Below, piece by piece: positions 8,038-14,014 of a DNA stretch of 29,014 nucleotides. Where the stretch lies: assembly GCA_964568795.1 (NCBI GenBank), contig CAZMRQ010000015.1, positions 1 to 29,014 on the forward strand. Direction: 5' to 3'. This DNA comes from CAZMRQ01 sp964568795 (GTDB taxonomy: Bacteria > Pseudomonadota > Gammaproteobacteria > Comchoanobacterales > Comchoanobacteraceae). How positions within the stretch are numbered: position 1 is the first letter of the stretch; every line of letters starts with the position of its first letter. The notes under the pieces are model-generated. The model made no database searches. It saw only the letters and a program-made list of their open reading frames with translations, and was not told the origin of the DNA. The position numbers were made by a program, and so were the translations under genes.

Positions 8038-8058
8038 GTTATGGTATAGTGTCACCAA

Positions 8059-8221
8059 CCCTTGCTGGAAAAAGGTAATTTTTTTTCATGCGTAGAACTT
8101 CCCTCAGGAGTTTTTAAAGATAGGTAACAGCAAGGGCTAACAGATTCGTAAGTCGTAACGCTAGGGTCGCTCCCTAGTAGCGTCGAAGTAGGTTAAGAGG
8201 TTCACGCTCTCTTGTACGAAT
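8059..8221 (+). ncRNA. structured RNA leader upstream of the capsid gene
   Basis: This gene-free stretch can fold into two domains. Domain 1 is closed by CCCTTGCTG (8059-8067) pairing with CAGCAAGGG (8128-8136), nine perfect pairs, and contains a hairpin at 8094-8114 with loop CTCA. Domain 2 is closed by ATTCGTA (8144-8150) with TACGAAT (8215-8221) and contains two hairpins: ACGCTA plus GGG (8158-8166) with CCC, a TAG bulge, and TAGCGT (to 8183); and AAGAG with CTCTT (8195-8213). The ribosome-binding site AAGGGGG lies at 8252-8258. No open frame of note runs through it. It may control coat protein translation, stabilise its mRNA, or be a separate small RNA. It matches no RNA class I can name. 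Confidence 0.6.
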
Positions 8222-8262
8222 TAAGGAAACAAATGTTTTTTTAATTTTTATAAGGGGGCTAT

Positions 8263-9300
8263 ATGCCAATTTCAGCAGAAGACCTGATTAAAGCAGGTGA
8301 ATACGCAAGAGACCGTTATGTCTCTAAAACGCCAGTATCGCAGATCGATATTGAAACTCCGTTCATTAAGAAGTTAGACTCCAAGAAGAAAAAGTTTAAA
8401 GGTACTCTTCAGTACGTTGCTGAACCAATTCGTAAAGCACGTCATTCTTCTGGTCAATTCTACTATGGTGCCGACACTGTAACTTATGGTGATTCTGATC
8501 CGGTTGCAACAGCCAAATACCTTTGGACTTCATTTTTCGATGGTTTCACCATTAACGAAGACGAAGCTCTGTCAGCAGGTATTGTGCTTGATGTAGACAA
8601 GCCAAGCACTAACCCTACAGCAGATGAAGCTGTGGCTCTAGTTAATCTAATGAGCGAAAAGATGACTTCACTACGTGATGGCATGCTACATCAGACTGAT
8701 TTAAACCTTCACTTGGATGGTACTCAGGATGCTAAAGCGATTGCCGGCCTAGACGCACTTGTTGCTCTAGATCCTACTGTGGGTGTTGTTGGTGGTTTTG
8801 ATCGTGCAACAGCTACATGGTGGAGAAACCACGCTAATACATCAGCCGGTGTAGGTGCAAACCTACTTCGCAACATGGAAATTGCGTGGCGTTCATGCTC
8901 TAAGAATGGTGGTAAGCCAGACTTCATCTTAGTGGGTCAAGCTTTCTACGACGCTTATCGTGAAGCTACATCGGGCAATATTGTTATCAATGCCAACCAG
9001 GGTGCTAATGGTGCATCACTAGATGGCGCAATCTCTGACCTAACGTTCAAAGGTGTTCCGTTGGTGATTGACTATCAGTTTGAAGAGTTGCAGAACCTAA
9101 CTAGCTCTCTAACAGACTGGGATAACCGTTGTTACTTCATCAATACGAAGCACATGACGCTTCGTAAGTTAGAAGGCCATGATATGAAGCTACGTACTCC
9201 AGCTCGTAAAGGCGACAAGTTTGTTGCTGAGTTCGGTATGTCAGACAAGTATTCATTGACTTGTAACCGCATGAACGCACACGCTGTATTGTCAGTGTAA
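8263..9300 (+). CDS. major capsid protein
   Basis: 345 residues, ATG with a strong AAGGGGG five bases upstream. It follows portal and scaffold and is closed by its own terminator, as expected for the most abundant structural gene. Arginine is mostly CGT here while neighbouring genes use AGA freely, which fits high expression. The chain begins with a helical N-arm (SAEDLIKAGEYARDRY), continues with a beta-rich segment, FYYGADTVTYGDSDPVATAKY, and later helices, compatible with an HK97-type coat fold. The fold itself is not proven by any short motif. Alternative roles are unlikely given position and size. Confidence 0.85.
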   Translation: MPISAEDLIKAGEYARDRYVSKTPVSQIDIETPFIKKLDSKKKKFKGTLQYVAEPIRKARHSSGQFYYGADTVTYGDSDPVATAKYLWTSFFDGFTINEDEALSAGIVLDVDKPSTNPTADEAVALVNLMSEKMTSLRDGMLHQTDLNLHLDGTQDAKAIAGLDALVALDPTVGVVGGFDRATATWWRNHANTSAGVGANLLRNMEIAWRSCSKNGGKPDFILVGQAFYDAYREATSGNIVINANQGANGASLDGAISDLTFKGVPLVIDYQFEELQNLTSSLTDWDNRCYFINTKHMTLRKLEGHDMKLRTPARKGDKFVAEFGMSDKYSLTCNRMNAHAVLSV

Positions 9301-9306
9301 CAAACC

Positions 9307-9332
9307 GAAAAGCCGGGGCAACCTGGCTTTTC
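9307..9332 (+). terminator. intrinsic terminator after the capsid gene
   Basis: An 11-pair stem (GAAAAGCCGGG with CCTGGCTTTTC, one G-T pair) closes a GCAA tetraloop seven bases after the capsid stop. The T-rich 3' arm continues as TCATTATTT. The stem is long and the tetraloop stable, so partial termination or 3' end stabilisation of the capsid transcript is likely; the T-run is interrupted by a C. Confidence 0.75.
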
Positions 9333-9367
9333 ATTATTTAAAGAAGGAAAAGTAAAGAAGGTGAAAC

Positions 9368-9862
9368 ATGAAAATTAAATTAGTAAACGTAAAAGTACAC
9401 AAAGAGGCAGGCATTATTGCTGTTGATAAGAATGTTCCTATGTATGAAGCATCAATTTTGAGGCTTATGTATGGCGAAGAATTGGTAGATTTTGCCAACA
9501 CCAATACTGGATTGACCACTGAGGCTGAAAGCGCCCAAGATGAGTATCGCAGACTATCTGATCTATACGGAACCGACAAAGATCGAGGCGCAAAACGTGT
9601 TGAGTTAATCTTTGGATTTTTCGAGACAGGCAAGTTTGAAGAGGCTTTTAATGATTCTATTGCTGAAGATGTTGACGACGACTCTACTGACAATCAAGAC
9701 TCAGACGATGACGATTCAGACAAAGACACTTTTTATACCAAAAAAGATGGCACGCCATTTAAGCGTCAAGCCGACTTAGAAAAAGCTATGGCCAAAGATG
9801 GTGTAGAAGATAAGTATGAAGTAGTTGAATACGAAGACGGCTTTGTAGGCCAACTATTGTAA
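9368..9862 (+). CDS. capsid-adjacent acidic protein (164 aa), unknown function
   Basis: Starts at ATG after a GAAGG-rich leader and the capsid terminator. Residues 1-95 form a mixed alpha/beta domain (MKIKLVNVKVHKEAGIIAVD at the start). Residues about 98-120 are an extreme acidic linker dominated by Asp and Ser. The rest is a small domain containing FYTKKDGTPFKRQADLEKAM and a strand-rich end. Two small domains joined by an acidic tether, next to the coat gene, would suit a minor head or decoration protein, but no family is recognised and the role is inference from position. Confidence 0.6.
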   Translation: MKIKLVNVKVHKEAGIIAVDKNVPMYEASILRLMYGEELVDFANTNTGLTTEAESAQDEYRRLSDLYGTDKDRGAKRVELIFGFFETGKFEEAFNDSIAEDVDDDSTDNQDSDDDDSDKDTFYTKKDGTPFKRQADLEKAMAKDGVEDKYEVVEYEDGFVGQLL

Positions 9863-9868
9863 CTAGGT

Positions 9869-9896
9869 TGTGGGGATCGCCTTCTTTATCCCCACA
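9869..9896 (+). terminator. 8-pair hairpin before the fibre genes
   Basis: Perfect arms TGTGGGGA (9869-9876) and TCCCCACA (9889-9896) enclose a 12-base loop, starting seven bases after the previous stop. No T-run follows, so it is a weak terminator candidate; it may rather protect or separate transcripts ahead of the fibre operon. Confidence 0.4.
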
Positions 9897-9921
9897 CATT
9901 TAAACCGAGCTAGGGGGAAAT

Positions 9922-10845
9922 ATGTCACAGCCGACTGAATTCAATCGCGAGCAGGACTTTACCGCATTTCCTAACTTTAACGCAGAAGGCACAGAGTTAA
10001 ATCGTGAGTTTGATAACATCAGGATTGTTATCAATCAAATCAGGGAAAACCTAGCTCAAATTCAAAGAGACGATGGTGCAATCGCTAACGCTAGTGTTGG
10101 TGATGATCAATTAAGCGTCGGTCTAGTCTCTGAAATTATTGCTGAGAGAATCACAGCAGTAGAAGCAAGCCAGGGCGCCAATTCGGCCAAAGAGCTGGCT
10201 GACAATATCTTGTCTCAGGTAGAGACATTATCTACAGGAATTCGCACACTGAGCTTGACCAGTAACGGAATCAATGGCTCGGTATCAGTTGATTATGATC
10301 CTGTAACAAACACAGCAACATTCAATATTCCGGCAGGTCCAACTGGCGACCAAGGTATTCAAGGTGATATTGGCCCGACAGGTCCTCAAGGTCCAGCAGG
10401 TTTACAAGGCCCAGATGGCAATCAAGGTGTTCAAGGCATTCAGGGCGATAAGGGTGTTAAGGGTGACAAAGGCTTAACTGGAGATCAGGGTCCAACAGGA
10501 AATATTGGCCCAACAGGAAACATTGGTCCAACTGGTGATAAGGGTTTAACTGGCGACACAGGTCCAACCGGTGTACAAGGTCCGCAAGGAGTTCAAGGTG
10601 TCGATGGCAACCAAGGTCCAGATGGGGACAAAGGTCCGCAAGGTGACATAGGGTTGCGAGGTTCACAAGGTATGGCAGGCCCAGAAGGCCCAGCAGGTCC
10701 GGCAGGTCCAAGTGCACTACCTTTAGCATTTGGAAGATTCAGCATTGGTGCAGATGGTGTTCTAAGCGTAGAGCATTACGGCGTTGCTGATTCCAATGAT
10801 TTTAGTATTAACGCCAATGGCGAATTATTAGTAGAGGCTTATTAA
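9922..10845 (+). CDS. collagen-like tail fibre protein 1
   Basis: 307 residues, ATG after GGGGGA. The N-terminus (TEFNREQDFTAFPNFNAEG) resembles phage fibre anchors that attach to the tail; residues about 30-110 are a helical stalk; residues about 139-262 are some 40 Gly-X-Y triplets rich in GPTG, GPQG and GDKG, expected to form a collagen-type triple helix; the last 40 residues form a short beta-rich tip (FGRFSIGADGVLSVEHYG and FSINANGELLVEAY, a repeated motif). Such proteins trimerise and project from the virion to reach the host surface. The stop TAA abuts the ATG of the next fibre gene, so the two are likely made together. Confidence 0.85.
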   Translation: MSQPTEFNREQDFTAFPNFNAEGTELNREFDNIRIVINQIRENLAQIQRDDGAIANASVGDDQLSVGLVSEIIAERITAVEASQGANSAKELADNILSQVETLSTGIRTLSLTSNGINGSVSVDYDPVTNTATFNIPAGPTGDQGIQGDIGPTGPQGPAGLQGPDGNQGVQGIQGDKGVKGDKGLTGDQGPTGNIGPTGNIGPTGDKGLTGDTGPTGVQGPQGVQGVDGNQGPDGDKGPQGDIGLRGSQGMAGPEGPAGPAGPSALPLAFGRFSIGADGVLSVEHYGVADSNDFSINANGELLVEAY

Positions 10846-11553
10846 ATGGGACAGATTAACTTAGGAAGAGTACGACCGGTATTTAAAGGCGCATGGGATG
10901 CTTTAGTGGCCTATGAAGCCTTGGATGTTGTTTCATACAATGGTTCGAGCTACACAGCATTAACCGACGTCGTAGCAGGCACAACACCGGATAGTGATTC
11001 TTTGGTTTGGGATTTATCAGCTCAGAAGGGTGATGTTGGTGATACCGGTCCACAAGGCACCCAGGGTGACGCAGGGCCAACTGGAGCGCAGGGTCCACAA
11101 GGTTTACAGGGCGAAACAGGTCCACAGGGTCCTCAGGGCTTACAGGGTAATCAAGGCCCGCAAGGTATTCAAGGCGACCAGGGCTTGCAAGGAGACACAG
11201 GTCCGCAAGGTCCTCAAGGATTGCAAGGTGATCAGGGTTTACAGGGCGAACAGGGTGTGCAAGGTGCGCAGGGTGATGTTGGTCCTCAAGGCGCACAAGG
11301 TCCTCAGGGTGATGCGTTTGTTTATGCAGACTTTACAGCACAACAATTGGCTGATCTTACAGGCCCACAAGGCGCTACTGGTGATACTGGTGCGCAAGGC
11401 GCTCAAGGTCCAGCAGGTGCCGATGGTGTCCAGGGTCCAGCAGGAAATGATGGAGCTACAGGGCCAGCAGGTCCTCAAGGCGCTACTGGTGCGCAAGGCC
11501 CTGTAGGTGCAACCTTTACGCTAAACGGTACAACACTAGAGATTACGACTTAA
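10846..11553 (+). CDS. collagen-like tail fibre protein 2 with chitin-binding-like head
   Basis: 235 residues beginning immediately after the previous stop. Residues 10-58 (W17, Y23, YNGSSYTALTDVVAGTTPD, then W55) match the pattern of small CBM5/12-type carbohydrate-binding modules often placed before phage collagen repeats. Two Gly-X-Y blocks follow, about residues 62-156 and 173-221, separated by the insert AFVYADFTAQQLADL, a linker seen in other phage collagen proteins. A short beta tail (ATFTLNGTTLEITT) ends it. It probably forms a trimeric fibre that binds glycans or caps the first fibre. The underlying DNA repeats (ggtcctcaaggc-like) could recombine and change repeat length. Confidence 0.83.
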   Translation: MGQINLGRVRPVFKGAWDALVAYEALDVVSYNGSSYTALTDVVAGTTPDSDSLVWDLSAQKGDVGDTGPQGTQGDAGPTGAQGPQGLQGETGPQGPQGLQGNQGPQGIQGDQGLQGDTGPQGPQGLQGDQGLQGEQGVQGAQGDVGPQGAQGPQGDAFVYADFTAQQLADLTGPQGATGDTGAQGAQGPAGADGVQGPAGNDGATGPAGPQGATGAQGPVGATFTLNGTTLEITT

Positions 11554-11554
11554 T

Positions 11555-12352
11555 ATGCCAAAACAAAGCATTGATTTATCAGCAGTAGAGCTTGCCACGT
11601 TTAATGGTACAGAGCTTGACGCTATCAATCTAAACGAATCTGAGATTTGGACCAAGCCATCAAGTGGTCCACCAATACAAGTAGCAATAGATTACGAATC
11701 TGCTGTGCCAGGCACTTGGTATAACAATACAGGCACTTGGTACGATTTACCTAATAATGTCTATTTTTCATTACAGCGCAACATGGCCATGATGGGCGTA
11801 AATGGGAAAGTGTATGTAGGCAAGATGCTGAGAGAACCTGCTCTAACAAGTTTGCAGTCATATATTGGCCCACAAACAGTTTACACGCCAGTTTCTTCAG
11901 CCAACTTTCAAGATATATCTGGCGGACAAACACGTTTCTACGACTGGAACGGGGTCGATTATTTTGTGCCGTTGGCAGAAGTAACGACATCGGGTTTTGT
12001 TAAGGTTCCAAGCATGCCGTCAAATCAACAAACAGAAGTTACGATAAGTCAAGGGCAATATGGTCCTTTAAAAGATGTGGTCAGAATATATTGTGACTCA
12101 CAATGGGCTGTTTTTTACGCTACATTTAATGACCTTAATTGGGATGGAATACTGAGATTTGGAGGTATGCAGAATACTAATGGCAACCTTTTAGAATACG
12201 CAAACTGCACGCCTTGGGCAACAACTAGCGGACACAGCCATCCTGATGCTTGTTCATCTTCTTTCGTGAAATTTGGACACAATCCCGAAAATACACCGAG
12301 TAAGTATCGTGGTGTACCTTGCGGGACTTCATATGTACGACTAACTTATTGA
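11555..12352 (+). CDS. probable fibre tip or receptor-binding protein
   Basis: 265 residues directly after the collagen genes. The N-terminus (SAVELATFNGTELDAINLNESEIW) is a pattern found in minor tail and fibre-linked phage proteins, where a short beta strand pair anchors the chain. The remainder is rich in Trp, Tyr, Gly, Asn and Ser with alternating hydrophobic residues, suggesting a beta-sandwich or similar tip domain; five cysteines and HSHPDA near the C-terminus could bind metal or form disulfides. No enzymatic motif is recognised. Position suggests host recognition; the exact role is inference. Confidence 0.6.
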   Translation: MPKQSIDLSAVELATFNGTELDAINLNESEIWTKPSSGPPIQVAIDYESAVPGTWYNNTGTWYDLPNNVYFSLQRNMAMMGVNGKVYVGKMLREPALTSLQSYIGPQTVYTPVSSANFQDISGGQTRFYDWNGVDYFVPLAEVTTSGFVKVPSMPSNQQTEVTISQGQYGPLKDVVRIYCDSQWAVFYATFNDLNWDGILRFGGMQNTNGNLLEYANCTPWATTSGHSHPDACSSSFVKFGHNPENTPSKYRGVPCGTSYVRLTY

Positions 12353-12361
12353 TTTAAAGAC

Positions 12362-12892
12362 ATGAAAGTATTTTTAGAAAACAATCTTAGAAAGGCCGAA
12401 TATAAAGAAGGCGATCCTGAATTCAATGAAACTTTAGATCAGGCATTCTCTATCTACCGTCCTAATTGTGAAGTTATAGGCGTTTCAACAAACGGACAAG
12501 GCTTATTTGGGTTGTATATGATGGAAAAACCAAGTAATTCTCCTGTGGATTTATCAGGTGTTGATTTAGACCCGGCTTGTAATAGCTTACTATCGTTCAA
12601 AGTTAGCAAAGGCCAAATAACAGCCAAGGTCTACAAGATTGGAAATATTAAAAATGTAGATATTGGAAAGGCTGTTGTTGGCACTGGCGAGTATGTCAGT
12701 GAAGACAAGTTTACGGTTTACTATCATGATGACAAAAGAGTTTTGATAGAGGGCGACAAAATCCTCTTTTTCGATGAAGAAAACGGGCTTGAAGAAGTGG
12801 GTTTTGGATTTTGTTATAAGCATGGCTTTTCAGCAGTTACCTTTGAAAATGGTGAAATAGTTAGTGGCGAGAGTGTATATGTGCCTAGTTAG
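12362..12892 (+). CDS. hypothetical protein between fibre and radical SAM genes (176 aa)
   Basis: Begins at ATG nine bases after the fibre-tip gene with only a weak ribosome-binding site (AAAG). The sequence is hydrophilic with many short beta strands, repeated Gly and Asp turns (VYKIGNIKNVDIGKAVVGTG), and a C-terminal FENGEIVSGESVYVPS. No signal peptide or membrane segment. It overlaps the radical SAM gene by 14 bases or more, so the two are coupled. It could be a fibre-associated protein or a substrate or partner of the following enzymes; I recognise no family. Confidence 0.55.
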   Translation: MKVFLENNLRKAEYKEGDPEFNETLDQAFSIYRPNCEVIGVSTNGQGLFGLYMMEKPSNSPVDLSGVDLDPACNSLLSFKVSKGQITAKVYKIGNIKNVDIGKAVVGTGEYVSEDKFTVYYHDDKRVLIEGDKILFFDEENGLEEVGFGFCYKHGFSAVTFENGEIVSGESVYVPS

Positions 12893-13790
12893 CTTCTCAA
12901 AGGATAATTCCTATTCATCCAAGCAAAAGGTGGACCAGTTTACTGGCGCCCCTAAATGGGGTTATATAGACATCACGTCTAAATGCTCGCATGGTTGCGC
13001 TTGGTGTTATGGCGGTTTTAATGAAGATAAAAACTCTGAAATGAGCTTTTCTGATTTTCAAAGTGTATTGGCCAAGTTAAAGGTGATGGGTTTACATCAG
13101 ATCACCATTAGTGGCGGAGAGCCTACAGAGCATCCTCAATTTTTAAACATGGTGGCAGAAGCAACTAAGGACTTTATGGTTCACGTTTGCTCTCATGGTG
13201 ACTGGTCCAAGAATTGGGCTGAAGATCTTGCTAGGTTGGGCGTTAGTCAGATCCAATTCAACTACCAAGGATCAAAGAGGCACGACCATGTTCACCAAGT
13301 TTTAGGCTCGTATATTAAACAAGTAACAGCAATTAAGCAGTCAATTAAAGCTGGTCTAGAGACAGTTGGAACAGTGACAGTTGGCGCATACAACCTGAAT
13401 GATGTAGAAGAGATTTTCACAGAGCTTTCAGATCTTGGTGTTACTCGTTTAAGAGTATGGGAGTCGGTAGGTAAAGGCAATAAATGGCGCAAAGGTATCT
13501 CGGCCAAAGAGATATTTGAAGCGTGCCAAGATTCAGCATTTGAGCTTGGGTATAAGTACACACAATCCTATGATCCGGACTTTAAAGCAGATAGCTTTGT
13601 TTCATGCCCAGCAATGAGTGAAATGCTGATGTATATCAATGCAGACTCAGAGCTTAGATTTTGTACGGCCAAAGATTCGTATATTGCGTCTTTTAAAGAA
13701 GATACATATCAAACCATTCAAAACAAATTTTCAGAATTTATGAGCAACGCATCTACCGGTGGTAGTCGTTGTATTGCGAGGGAAGTATGA
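12879..13790 (+). CDS. radical SAM enzyme with extra C-terminal cysteines
   Basis: 303 residues from the ATG at 12879; an in-frame GTG at 12864 is an alternative, and both overlap the previous gene. The radical SAM cluster motif CSHGCAWC (C36, C40, C43; CX3CX2C) follows strand WGYIDITSK, and ISGGEPTEHP (residues 77-86) is the SAM-binding GGEP motif. Later cysteines at 243 (SCPAMS), 262 (RFCTAK) and 298 (SRCIAR) could hold a second iron-sulfur cluster, as in SPASM or twitch domains of peptide- and protein-modifying members. These enzymes use SAM to make a radical that modifies a substrate; the substrate cannot be read. It overlaps the next membrane gene as ATGA and lies directly upstream of the halogenase. 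Confidence 0.88.
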   Translation: MCLVSFSKDNSYSSKQKVDQFTGAPKWGYIDITSKCSHGCAWCYGGFNEDKNSEMSFSDFQSVLAKLKVMGLHQITISGGEPTEHPQFLNMVAEATKDFMVHVCSHGDWSKNWAEDLARLGVSQIQFNYQGSKRHDHVHQVLGSYIKQVTAIKQSIKAGLETVGTVTVGAYNLNDVEEIFTELSDLGVTRLRVWESVGKGNKWRKGISAKEIFEACQDSAFELGYKYTQSYDPDFKADSFVSCPAMSEMLMYINADSELRFCTAKDSYIASFKEDTYQTIQNKFSEFMSNASTGGSRCIAREV

Positions 13791-14014
13791 GAGATTGGGT
13801 TTGGTATTTAAAGTATGTGAGTGCCATAACTATTTTGATGGCTATTGGCCTGCACACAATTCCAGAGGCTTATCCGTACAACGTGATCGTCCACCTGGTG
13901 GGTGCAATGATGTGGACAGTGGTTGGATATAAGTGGTCTGAAGGATCTATCTTGCTTAATTTTGTTCCTCAGATATTTATTCTTGGAGGTGGTCTCGCAT
14001 GGCAATACCTATGA
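13787..14014 (+). CDS. small three-helix membrane protein (75 aa)
   Basis: ATG overlaps the radical SAM stop (ATGA) and GAGGGAAG lies just upstream; an in-frame TTG six codons earlier is less likely. Three hydrophobic segments are visible: VWYLKYVSAITILMAIGLH, NVIVHLVGAMMWTVVGY and LLNFVPQIFILGGGLAWQYL, with short polar loops. It has no signal peptide and few charges. Its stop lies inside the halogenase gene, so the two are translationally coupled. It may anchor the enzymes at the membrane, transport a substrate or product, or act in lysis; no family is recognised. Confidence 0.72.
   Translation: MRDWVWYLKYVSAITILMAIGLHTIPEAYPYNVIVHLVGAMMWTVVGYKWSEGSILLNFVPQIFILGGGLAWQYL

Noticed and set aside
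8144..8221. tRNA gene suggested by the 7-pair outer stem and a GTTCACG loop
   Set aside because: The loop lacks A58 and the C61 partner, no D arm or 7-base anticodon loop fits, and the T-like stem does not join the outer stem without a gap.
8227..8249. Intrinsic terminator AAAC/GTTT plus T-run just before the capsid ribosome-binding site
   Set aside because: A four-pair AT-rich stem is too weak; the T-run is probably just an unstructured leader.
9300..9367. Readthrough or frameshift extension of the capsid protein into the next gene
   Set aside because: A stable terminator lies between, and no slippery sequence or continuous frame was found at the stop.
10883..11296. Long antisense open frame opposite the collagen gene, and similar ones at 10457-10729
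   Set aside because: Proline-, leucine- and histidine-rich translations are reverse complements of Gly-X-Y coding DNA, with no ribosome-binding sites.
10362..11540. CRISPR-like or tandem DNA repeats
   Set aside because: The 9-base-based periodicity is explained by Gly-X-Y codons; there are no uniform repeats with unique spacers.
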